From Membranipora membranacea (taxonomy: Eukaryota > Bryozoa > Gymnolaemata > Cheilostomatida > Membraniporidae): a stretch of DNA of 64,000 nt. The DNA lies in assembly GCA_914767715.1 (NCBI GenBank), contig OU612065.1, positions 22,878,001 through 22,942,000 of the forward strand, in the 5' to 3' direction. Numbering within the stretch: the first letter of the stretch is position 1; the number at the start of each line of letters is the position of its first letter. Under the pieces are notes generated by a model. That model saw nothing but the letters and a program-made list of their open reading frames with translations. It made no database searches and was not told where the DNA came from. This document shows, piece after piece, positions 47,528-59,253 of this stretch. Position numbers and translations under genes: made by a program.

Positions 47528-49537
47528 GTGGGTATCACGCTTTTTTTTCGCTCGGATCAAAAAATAGATTTGCTTCTAACTCACCTCATGAGGAGGAGCA
47601 ACTCCTGCTTATCTCGAATCTGCAAACCGTTTGGCTCTGTGGCTTTTCATTCTCCGTCAGCGCCCGTTTTAATTAGGGTCACTTTTGCTAAAAAAAAACA
47701 TGCCATACGCCACCGTTCAAAAATAAAAACTCTGTCGAATCTTTATCAAACTCCGACCAGTTCAAGCTCTTATCGGCCTTACTCTAAATCCAGAATATTG
47801 GAATCATCGGGTTAATAGGGGGGTAATTAAGCTGACTCTAAATTTGCAAAATTATACCAAGGGTGGGTATCACGCTTTTTTTTCGCTCGGATCAAAAAAT
47901 AGATTTGCTTTTAACTCACCTCATGAGGAGGAGCAACTCCTGCTTATCTCGAATCTGCAAACCGTTTGGCTCTGTGGCTTTTCATTCTCCGTCAGCGCCC
48001 GTTTTAATTAGGGTCACTTTTGCTAAAAAAAAACATGCCATACGCCACCGTTCAAAAATAAAAACTCTGTCGAATCTTTATCAAACTCCGACCAGTTCAA
48101 GCTCTTATCGGCCTTACTCTAAATCCAGAATATTGGTATCATCGGGTTAATAGGGGGGTAATTAAGCTGACTTTAAATTTGCAAAATTATACCAAGGTTG
48201 GGTATCACGCTTTTTTTTCGCTCGGATCAAAAAATAGATTTGCTTTTAACTCACCTCATGAGGAGGAGCAACTCCTGCTTATCTCGAATCTACAAACCGT
48301 TTGGCTCTGTGGCTTTTCATTCTCCGTCAGCGCCCGTTTTAATTAGGGTCACTTTTGCTAAAAAAAAACATGCCATACGCCACCGTTCAAAAATAAAAAC
48401 TCTGTCGAATCTTTAGCAAACTCCGACCAGTTCAAGCTCTTATCGGCCTTACTCTAAATCCAGAATATTGGAATCATCGGGTTAATAGGGGGGTAATTAA
48501 GCTGACTTTAAATTTGCAAAATTATACCAAGGGTGGGTATCACGCTTTTTTTTCGCTCGGATCAAAAAATAGATTTGCTTTTAACTCACCTCATGAGGAG
48601 GAGCAACTCCTGCTTATCTCGAATCTGCAAACCGTTTGGCTCTGTGGCTTTTCATTCTCCGTCAGCGCCCGTTTTAATTAGGGTCACTTTTGCTAAAAAA
48701 AAACATGCCATACGCCACTGTTCAAAAATAAAAACTCTGTCGAATCTTTATCAAACTCCGACCAGTTCAAGCTCTTATCGGCCTTACTCTAAATCCAGAA
48801 TATTGGAATCATCGGGTTAATAGGGGGGTAATTAAGCTGACTTTAAATTTGCAAAATTATACCAAGGGTGGGTATCACGCTTTTTTTTCGCTCGGATCAA
48901 AAAATAGATTTGCTTTTAACTCACCTCATGAGGAGGAGCAACTCCTGCTTATCTCGAATCTGCAAACCGTTTGGCTCTGTGGCTTTTCATTCTCCATCAG
49001 CGCCCGTTTTAATTAGGGTCACTTTTGCTAAAAAAAAACATGCCATATGCCACCGTTCAAAAATAAAAACTCTGTCGAATCTTTATCAAACTCCGACCAG
49101 TTCAAGCTCTTATCGGCCTTACTCTAAATCCAGAATATTGGAATCATCGGGTTAATAGGGGGGTAATTAAGCTGACTTTAAATTTGCAAAATTATACCAA
49201 GGGTGGGTATCACGCTTTTTTTTCGCTCGGATCAAAAAATAGATTTGCTTTTAACTCACCTCATGAGGAGGAGCAACTCCTGCTTATCTCGAATCTGCAA
49301 ACCGTTTGGCTCTGTGGCTTTTCATTCTCCGTCAGCGCCCGTTTTAATTAGGGTCACTTTTGCTAAAAAAAAACATGCCATACGCCACCGTTCAAAAATA
49401 AAAACTCTGTCGAATCTTTATCAAACTCCGACCAGTTCAAGCTCTTATCGGCCTTACTCTAAATCCAGAATATTGGAATCATCGGGTTAATAGGGGGGTA
49501 ATTAAGCTGACTTTAAATTTGCAAAATTATACCAAGG
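47528..49537. repeat. Six-monomer block (lead, A, B, C, D, E), copy 1
   Basis: The lead unit has p261C linkers on both sides. A (47863) has ATTGGTATC (p225 A>T). B (48198) has AAGGTTGGG (p286), CTACAAACC (p45 G>A) and TTTAGCAAAC (p169 T>G). C (48533) has CCACTGTTC (p137 C>T). D (48868) has CATATGCC (p131 C>T). E (49203) is near consensus. The order recurs at 57244-59253, offset 9716 bp (29 monomers plus one base). D here also has a private CTCCATCAG. Confidence 0.88.
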
Positions 49538-49872
49538 TTGGGTATCACGCTTTTTTTTCGCTCGGATCAAAAAATAGATTTGCTTTTAACTCACCTCATG
49601 AGGAGGAGCAACTCCTGCTTATCTCGAATCTACAAACCGTTTGGCTCTGTGGCTTTTCATTCTCCGTCAGCGCCCGTTTTAATTAGGGTCACTTTTGCTA
49701 AAAAAAAACATGCCATACGCCACCGTTCAAAAATAAAAACTCTGTCGAATCTTTAGCAAACTCCGACCAGTTCAAGCTCTTATCGGCCTTACTCTAAATC
49801 CAGAATATTGGAATCATCGGGTTAATAGGGGGGTAATTAAGCTGACTTTAAATTTGCAAAATTATACCAAGG
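49538..49872. repeat. B-type monomer
   Basis: It carries all three B markers (p286 T, p45 A, p169 G) and precedes a C-type unit, as at 48198, 54899 and 57914. Together with 49873 onward it restarts the B-C-D order. Confidence 0.8.
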
Positions 49873-52217
49873 GTGGGTATCACGCTTTTTTTTCGCTCGG
49901 ATCAAAAAGTAGATTTGCTTTTAACTCACCTCATGAGGAGGAGCAACTCCTGCTTATCTCGAATCTGCAAACCGTTTGGCTCTGTGGCTTTTCATTCTCC
50001 GTCAGCGCCCGTTTTAATTAGGGTCACTTTTGCTAAAAAAAAACATGCCATACGCCACTGTTCAAAAATAAAAACTCTGTCGAATCTTTATCAAACTCCG
50101 ACCAGTTCAAGCTCTTATCGGCCTTACTCTAAATCCAGAATATTGGAATCATCGGGTTAATAGGGGGGTAATTAAGCTGACTTTAAATTTGCAAAATTAT
50201 ACCAAGGGTGGGTATCACGCTTTTTTTTCGCTCGGATCAAAAAATAGATTTGCTTTTAACTCACCTCATGAGGAGGAGCAACTCCTGCTTATCTCGAATC
50301 TGCAAACCGTTTGGCTCTGTGGCTTTTCATTCTCCGTCAGCGCCCGTTTTAATTAGGGTCACTTTTGCTAAAAAAAAACATGCCATATGCCACCGTTCAA
50401 ATATAAAAACTCTGTCGAATCTTTATCAAACTCCGACCAGTTCAAGCTCTTATCGGCCTTACTCTAAATCCAGAATATTGGAATCATCGGGTTAATAGGG
50501 GGGTAATTAAGCTGACTTTAAATTTGCAAAATTATACCAAGGGTGGGTATCACGCTTTTTTTTCGCTCGGATCAAAAAATAGATTTGCTTTTAACTCACC
50601 TCATGAGGAGGAGCAACTCCTGCTTATCTCGAATCTGCAAACCGTTTGGCTCTGTGGCTTTTCATTCTCCGTCAGCGCCCGTTTTAATTAGGGTCACTTT
50701 TGCTAAAAAAAAACATGCCATACGCCACCGTTCAAAAATAAAAACTCTGTCGAATCTTTATCAAACTCCGACCAGTTCAAGCTCTTATCGGCCTTACTCT
50801 AAATCCAGAATATTGGAATCATCGGGTTAATAGGGGGGTAATTAAGCTGACTTTAAATTTGCAAAACTATACCAAGGGTGGGTATCACGCTTTTTTTTCG
50901 CTCGGATCAAAAAATAGATTTGCTTTTAACTCACCTCATGAGGAGGAGCAACTCCTGCTTATCTCGAATCTGCAAACCGTTTGGCTCTGTGGCTTTTCAT
51001 TCTCCGTCAGCGCCCGTTTTAATTAGGGTCACTTTTGCTAAAAAAAAACATGCCATACGCCACCGTTCAAAAATAAAAACTCTGTCGAATCTTTATCAAA
51101 CTCCGACCAGTTCAAGCTCTTATCGGCCTTACTCTAAATCCAGAATATTGGAATCATCGGGTTAATAGGGGGGTAATTAAGCTGACTTTAAATTTGCAAA
51201 ATTATACCAAGGGTGGGTATCACGCTTTTTTTTCGCTCGGATCAAAAAGTAGATTTGCTTTTAACTCACCTCATGAGGAGGAGCAACTCCTGCTTATCTC
51301 GAATCTGCAAACCGTTTGGCTCTGTGGCTTTTCATTCTCCGTCAGCGCCCGTTTTAATTAGGGTCACTTTTGCTAAAAAGAAACATGCCATACGCCAGTG
51401 TTCAAAAATAAAAACTCTGTCGAATCTTTATCAAACTCCGACCAGTTCAAGCTCTTATCGGCCTTACTCTAAATCCAGAATATTGGAATCATCGGGTTAA
51501 TAGGGGGGTAATTAAGCTGACTTTAAATTTGCAAAATTATACCAAGGGTGGGTATCACGCTTTTTTTTCGCTCGGATCAAAAAATAGATTTGCTTTTAAC
51601 TCACCTCATGAGGAGGAGCAACTCCTGCTTATCTCGAATCTGCAAACCGTTTGGCTCTGTGGCTTTTCATTCTCCGTCAGCGCCCGTTTTAATTAGGGTC
51701 ACTTTTGCTAAAAAAAAACATGCCATATGCCACCGTTCAAAAATAAAAACTCTGTCGAATCTTTATCAAACTCCGACCAGTTCAAGCTCTTATCGGCCTT
51801 ACTCTAAATCCAGAATATTGGAATCATCGGGTTAATAGGGGGGTAATTAAGCTGACTTTAAATTTGCAAAATTATACCAAGGGTGGGTATCACGCTTTTT
51901 TTTCGCTCGGATCAAAAAATAGATTTGCTTTTAACTCACCTCATGAGGAGGAGCAACTCCTGCTTATCTCGAATCTGCAAACCGTTTGGCTCTGTGGCTT
52001 TTCATTCTCCGTCAGCGCCCGTTTTAATTAGGGTCACTTTTGCTAAAAAAAAACATGCCATACGCCACCGTTCAAAAATAAAAACTCTGTCGAATCTTTA
52101 GCAAACTCCGACCAGTTCAAGCTCTTATCGGCCTTACTCTAAATCCAGAATATTGGAATCATCGGGTTAATAGGGGGGTAATTAAGCTGACTTTAAATTT
52201 GCAAAATTATACCAAGG
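49873..52217. repeat. Seven-monomer block (C, D, E, F, C, D, B-like), copy 1
   Basis: C units (49873, 51213) have p137T plus AAAAAGTAG (p322 A>G). D (50208) has p131T plus TTCAAATATAA. F (50878) follows GCAAAACTATACC (p275 T>C). The 51883 unit has only one of three B markers (TTTAGCAAAC). The order repeats at 52218 with an exact 2345-bp offset. Unit 51213 has private AAAAAGAAACATG and GCCAGTGTTC. Confidence 0.85.
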
Positions 52218-54563
52218 GTGGGTATCACGCTTTTTTTTCGCTCGGATCAAAAAGTAGATTTGCTTTTAACTCACCTCATGAGGAGGAGCAACTCCTGCTT
52301 ATCTCGAATCTGCAAACCGTTTGGCTCTGTGGCTTTTCATTCTCCGTCAGCGCCCGTTTTAATTAGGGTCACTTTTGCTAAAAAAAAACATGCCATACGC
52401 CACTGTTCAAAAATAAAAACTCTGTCGAATCTTTATCAAACTCCGACCAGTTCAAGCTCTTATCGGCCTTACTCTAAATCCAGAATATTGGAATCATCGG
52501 GTTAATAGGGGGGTAATTAAGCTGACTTTAAATTTGCAAAATTATACCAAGGGTGGGTATCACGCTTTTTTTTTCGCTCGGATCAAAAAATAGATTTGCT
52601 TTTAACTCACCTCATGAGGAGGAGCAACTCCTGCTTATCTCGAATCTGCAAACCGTTTGGCTCTGTGGCTTTTCATTCTCCGTCAGCGCCCGTTTTAATT
52701 AGGGTCACTTTTGCTAAAAAAAAACATGCCATATGCCACCGTTCAAATATAAAAACTCTGTCGAATCTTTATCAAACTCCGACCAGTTCAAGCTCTTATC
52801 GGCCTTACTCTAAATCCAGAATATTGGAATCATCGGGTTAATAGGGGGGTAATTAAGCTGACTTTAAATTTGCAAAATTATACCAAGGGTGGGTATCACG
52901 CTTTTTTTTCGCTCGGATCAAAAAATAGATTTGCTTTTAACTCACCTCATGAGGAGGAGCAACTCCTGCTTATCTCGAATCTGCAAACCGTTTGGCTCTG
53001 TGGCTTTTCATTCTCCGTCAGCGCCCGTTTTAATTAGGGTCACTTTTGCTAAAAAAAAACATGCCATACGCCACCGTTCAAAAATAAAAACTCTGTCGAA
53101 TCTTTATCAAACTCCGACCAGTTCAAGCTCTTATCGGCCTTACTCTAAATCCAGAATATTGGAATCATCGGGTTAATAGGGGGGTAATTAAGCTGACTTT
53201 AAATTTGCAAAACTATACCAAGGGTGGGTATCACGCTTTTTTTTCGCTCGGATCAAAAAATAGATTTGCTTTTAACTCACCTCATGAGGAGGAGCAACTC
53301 CTGCTTATCTCGAATCTGCAAACCGTTTGGCTCTGTGGCTTTTCATTCTCCGTCAGCGCCCGTTTTAATTAGGGTCACTTTTGCTAAAAAAAAACATGCC
53401 ATACGCCACCGTTCAAAAATAAAAACTCTGTCGAATCTTTATCAAACTCCGACCAGTTCAAGCTCTTATCGGCCTTACTCTAAATCCAGAATATTGGAAT
53501 CATCGGGTTAATAGGGGGGTAATTAAGCTGACTTTAAATTTGCAAAATTATACCAAGGGTGGGTATCACGCTTTTTTTTCGCTCGGATCAAAAAGTAGAT
53601 TTGCTTTTAACTCACCTCATGAGGAGGAGCAACTCCTGCTTATCTCGAATCTGCAAACCGTTTGGCTCTGTGGCTTTTCATTCTCCGTCAGCGCCCGTTT
53701 TAATTAGGGTCACTTTTGCTAAAAAAAAACATGCCATACGCCACTGTTCAAAAATAAAAACTCTGTCGAATCTTTATCAAACTCCGACCAGTTCAAGCTC
53801 TTATCGGCCTTACTCTAAATCCAGAATATTGGAATCATCGGGTTAATAGGGGGGTAATTAAGCTGACTTTAAATTTGCAAAATTATACCAAGGGTGGGTA
53901 TCACGCTTTTTTTTCGCTCGGATCAAAAAATAGATTTGCTTTTAACTCACCTCATGAGGAGGAGCAACTCCTGCTTATCTCGAATCTGCAAACCGTTTGG
54001 CTCTGTGGCTTTTCATTCTCCGTCAGCGCCCGTTTTAATTAGGGTCACTTTTGCTAAAAAAAAACATGCCATATGCCACCGTTCAAAAATAAAAACTCTG
54101 TCGAATCTTTATCAAACTCCGACCAGTTCAAGCTCTTATCGGCCTTACTCTAAATCCAGAATATTGGAATCATCGGGTTAATAGGGGGGTAATTAAGCTG
54201 ACTTTAAATTTGCAAAATTATACCAAGGGTGGGTATCACGCTTTTTTTTCGCTCGGATCAAAAAATAGATTTGCTTTTAACTCACCTCATGAGGAGGAGC
54301 AACTCCTGCTTATCTCGAATCTGCAAACCGTTTGGCTCTGTGGCTTTTCATTCTCCGTCAGCGCCCGTTTTAATTAGGGTCACTTTTGCTAAAAAAAAAC
54401 ATGCCATACGCCACCGTTCAAAAATAAAAACTCTGTCGAATCTTTATCAAACTCCGACCAGTTCAAGCTCTTATCGGCCTTACTCTAAATCCAGAATATT
54501 GGAATCATCGGGTTAATAGGGGGGTAATTAAGCTGACTTTAAATTTGCAAAATTATACCAAGG
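52218..54563. repeat. Seven-monomer block, copy 2
   Basis: It repeats C, D with TTCAAATATAA, E, F (GCAAAACTATACC), C, D in order after 49873-51882. The seventh unit (54229) is plain E and not the B-like unit. Unit 52553 carries T9. The two copies differ by very few bases and appear to be among the most recent duplications in the window. Confidence 0.85.
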
Positions 54564-57243
54564 GTGGGTATCACGCTTTTTTTTCGCTCGGATCAAAAAA
54601 TAGATTTGCTTTTAACTCACCTCATGAGGAGGAGCAACTCCTGCTTATCTCGAATCTGCAAACCGTTTGGCTCTGTGGCTTTTCATTCTCCGTCAGCGCC
54701 CGTTTTAATTAGGGTCACTTTTGCTAAAAAAAAACATGCCATACGCCACCGTTCAAAAATAAAAACTCTGTCGAATCTTTATCAAACTCCGACCAGTTCA
54801 AGCTCTTATCGGCCTTACTCTAAATCCAGAATATTGGAATCATCGGGTTAATAGGGGGGTAATTAAGCTGACTTTAAATTTGCAAAATTATACCAAGGTT
54901 GGGTATCACGCTTTTTTTTCGCTCGGATCAAAAAATAGATTTGCTTTTAACTCACCTCATGAGGAGGAGCAACTCCTGCTTATCTCGAATCTACAAACCG
55001 TTTGGCTCTGTGGCTTTTCATTCTCCGTCAGCGCCCGTTTTAATTAGGGTCACTTTTGCTAAAAAAAAACATGCCATACGCCACCGTTCAAAAATAAAAA
55101 CTCTGTCGAATCTTTAGCAAACTCCGACCAGTTCAAGCTCTTATCGGCCTTACTCTAAATCCAGAATATTGGAATCATCGGGTTAATAGGGGGGTAATTA
55201 AGCTGACTTTAAATTTGCAAAATTATACCAAGGGTGGGTATCACGCTTTTTTTTCGCTCGGATCAAAAAGTAGATTTGCTTTTAACTCACCTCATGAGGA
55301 GGAGCAACTCCTGCTTATCTCGAATCTGCAAACCGTTTGGCTCTGTGGCTTTTCATTCTCCGTCAGCGCCCGTTTTAATTAGGGTCACTTTTGCTAAAAA
55401 AAAACATGCCATACGCCACTGTTCAAAAATAAAAACTCTGTCGAATCTTTATCAAACTCCGACCAGTTCAAGCTCTTATCGGCCTTACTCTAAATCCAGA
55501 ATATTGGAATCATCGGGTTAATAGGGGGGTAATTAAGCTGACTTTAAATTTGCAAAATTATACCAAGGGTGGGTATCACGCTTTTTTTTCGCTCGGATCA
55601 AAAAGTAGATTTGCTTTTAACTCACCTCATGAGGAGGAGCAACTCCTGCTTATCTCGAATCTGCAAACCGTTTGGCTCTGTGGCTTTTCATTCTCCGTCA
55701 GCGCCCGTTTTAATTAGGGTCACTTTTGCTAAAAAAAAACATGCCATATGCCACCGTTCAAAAATAAAAACTCTGTCGAATCTTTATCAAACTCCGACCA
55801 GTTCAAGCTCTTATCGGCCTTACTCTAAATCCAGAATATTGGAATCATCGGGTTAATAGGGGGGTAATTAAGCTGACTTTAAATTTGCAAAATTATACCA
55901 AGGGTGGGTATCACGCTTTTTTTTCGCTCGGATCAAAAAATAGATTTGCTTTTAACTCACCTCATGAGGAGGAGCAACTCCTGCTTATCTCGAATCTGCA
56001 AACCGTTTGGCTCTGTGGCTTTTCATTCTCCGTCAGCGCCCGTTTTAATTAGGGTCACTTTTGCTAAAAAAAAACATGCCATACGCCACCGTTCAAAAAT
56101 AAAAACTCTGTCGAATCTTTATCAAACTCCGACCAGTTCAAGCTCTTATCGGCCTTACTCTAAATCCAGAATATTGGAATCATCGGGTTAATAGGGGGGT
56201 AATTAAGCTGACTTTAAATTTGCAAAATTATACCAAGGGTGGGTATCACGCTTTTTTTTCGCTCGGATCAAAAAATAGATTTGCTTTTAACTCACCTCAT
56301 GAGGAGGAGCAACTCCTGCTTATCTCGAATCTGCAAACCGTTTGGCTCTGTGGCTTTTCATTCTCCGTCAGCGCCCGTTTTAATTAGGGTCACTTTTGCT
56401 AAAAAAAAACATGCCATACGCCACCGTTCAAAAATAAAAACTCTGTCGAATCTTTATCAAACTCCGACCAGTTCAAGCTCTTATCGGCCTTACTCTAAAT
56501 CCAGAATATTGGAATCATCGGGTTAATAGGGGGGTAATTAAGCTGACTTTAAATTTGCAAAATTATACCAAGGTTGGGTATAACGCTTTTTTTTCGCTCG
56601 GATCAAAAAATAGATTTGCTTTTAACTCACCTCATGAGGAGGAGCAACTCCTGCTTATCTCGAATCTACAAACCGTTTGGCTCTGTGGCTTTTCATTCTC
56701 CGTCAGCGCCCGTTTTAATTAGGGTCACTTTTGCTAAAAAAAAACATGCCATACGCCACCGTTCAAAAATAAAAACTCTGTCGAATCTTTAGCAAACTCC
56801 GACCAGTTCAAGCTCTTATCGGCCTTACTCTAAATCCAGAATATTGGAATCATCGGGTTAATAGGGGGGTAATTAAGCTGACTTTAAATTTGCAAAATTA
56901 TACCAAGGGTGGGTATCACGCTTTTTTTTCGCTCGGATCAAAAAATAGATTTGCTTTTAACTCACCTCATGAGGAGGAGCAACTCCTGCTTATCTCGAAT
57001 CTGCAAACCGTTTGGCTCTGTGGCTTTTCATTCTCCGTCAGCGCCCGTTTTAATTAGGGTCACTTTTGCTAAAAAAAAACATGCCATACGCCACCGTTCA
57101 AAAATAAAAACTCTGTCGAATCTTTATCAAACTCCGACCAGTTCAAGCTCTTATCGGCCTTACTCTAAATCCAGAATATTGGAATCATCGGGTTAATAGG
57201 GGGGTCATTAAGCTGACTCTAAATTTGCAAAATTATACCAAGG
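54564..57243. repeat. B-C-D-E-E-B segment with a converted D monomer
   Basis: The order is plain (54564), B (54899), C (55234), D (55569), E, E, B (56574), then a near-consensus unit (56909) where a C would be expected. D at 55569 carries p322G, which otherwise marks only C monomers, so it looks like a conversion patch or a fusion with the preceding C. B at 56574 has private GTATAACGC. The linker after 56909 reads GGGGTCATTAAG. Confidence 0.78.
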
Positions 57244-59253
57244 GTGGGTATCACGCTTTTTTTTCGCTCGGATCAAAAAATAGATTTGCTTCTAACTCAC
57301 CTCATGAGGAGGAGCAACTCCTGCTTATCTCGAATCTGCAAACCGTTTGGCTCTGTGGCTTTTCATTCTCCGTCAGCGCCCGTTTTAATTAGGGTCACTT
57401 TTGCTAAAAAAAAACATGCCATACGCCACCGTTCAAAAATAAAAACTCTGTCGAATCTTTATCAAACTCCGACCAGTTCAAGCTCTTATCGGCCTTACTC
57501 TAAATCCAGAATATTGGAATCATCGGGTTAATAGGGGGGTAATTAAGCTGACTCTAAATTTGCAAAATTATACCAAGGGTGGGTATCACGCTTTTTTTTC
57601 GCTCGGATCAAAAAATAGATTTGCTTTTAACTCACCTCATGAGGAGGAGCAACTCCTGCTTATCTCGAATCTGCAAACCGTTTGGCTCTGTGGCTTTTCA
57701 TTCTCCGTCAGCGCCCGTTTTAATTAGGGTCACTTTTGCTAAAAAAAAACATGCCATACGCCACCGTTCAAAAATAAAAACTCTGTCGAATCTTTATCAA
57801 ACTCCGACCAGTTCAAGCTCTTATCGGCCTTACTCTAAATCCAGAATATTGGTATCATCGGGTTAATAGGGGGGTAATTAAGCTGACTTTAAATTTGCAA
57901 AATTATACCAAGGTTGGGTATCACGCTTTTTTTTCGCTCGGATCAAAAAATAGATTTGCTTTTAACTCACCTCATGAGGAGGAGCAGCTCCTGCTTATCT
58001 CGAATCTACAAACCGTTTGGCTCTGTGGCTTTTCATTCTCCGTCAGCGCCCGTTTTAATTAGGGTCACTTTTGCTAAAAAAAAACATGCCATACGCCACC
58101 GTTCAAAAATAAAAACTCTGTCGAATCTTTAGCAAACTCCGACCAGTTCAAGCTCTTATCGGCCTTACTCTAAATCCAGAATATTGGAATCATCGGGTTA
58201 ATAGGGGGGTAATTAAGCTGACTTTAAATTTGCAAAATTATACCAAGGGTGGGTATCACGCTTTTTTTTCGCTCGGATCAAAAAATAGATTTGCTTTTAA
58301 CTCACCTCATGAGGAGGAGCAACTCCTGCTTATCTCGAATCTGCAAACCGTTTGGCTCTGTGGCTTTTCATTCTCCGTCAGCGCCCGTTTTAATTAGGGT
58401 CACTTTTGCTAAAAAAAAACATGCCATACGCCACTGTTCAAAAATAAAAACTCTGTCGAATCTTTATCAAACTCCGACCAGTTCAAGCTCTTATCGGCCT
58501 TACTCTAAATCCAGAATATTGGAATCATCGGGTTAATAGGGGGGTAATTAAGCTGACTTTAAATTTGCAAAATTATACCAAGGGTGGGTATCACGCTTTT
58601 TTTTCGCTCGGATCAAAAAATAGATTTGCTTTTAACTCACCTCATGAGGAGGAGCAACTCCTGCTTATCTCGAATCTGCAAACCGTTTGGCTCTGTGGCT
58701 TTTCATTCTCCGTCAGCGCCCGTTTTAATTAGGGTCACTTTTGCTAAAAAAAAACATGCCATATGCCACCGTTCAAAAATAAAAACTCTGTCGAATCTTT
58801 ATCAAACTCCGACCAGTTCAAGCTCTTATCGGCCTTACTCTAAATCCAGAATATTGGAATCATCGGGTTAATAGGGGGGTAATTAAGCTGACTTTAAATT
58901 TGCAAAATTATACCAAGGGTGGGTATCACGCTTTTTTTTCGCTCGGATCAAAAAATAGATTTGCTTTTAACTCACCTCATGAGGAGGAGCAACTCCTGCT
59001 TATCTCGAATCTGCAAACCGTTTGGCTCTGTGGCTTTTCATTCTCCGTCAGCGCCCGTTTTAATTAGGGTCACTTTTGCTAAAAAAAAACATGCCATACG
59101 CCACCGTTCAAAAATAAAAACTCTGTCGAATCTTTATCAAACTCCGACCAGTTCAAGCTCTTATCGGCCTTACTCTAAATCCAGAATATTGGAATCATCG
59201 GGTTAATAGGGGGGTAATTAAGCTGACTTTAAATTTGCAAAATTATACCAAGG
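57244..59253. repeat. Six-monomer block (lead, A, B, C, D, E), copy 2
   Basis: This is the partner of 47528-49537, with the same linkers and the same A to E markers. B (57914) has a private GAGCAGCTCC in the hairpin. C here lacks p322G, as in 48533, while the C units in between have it. This supports direct descent from the 47.5-kb block. Confidence 0.87.
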
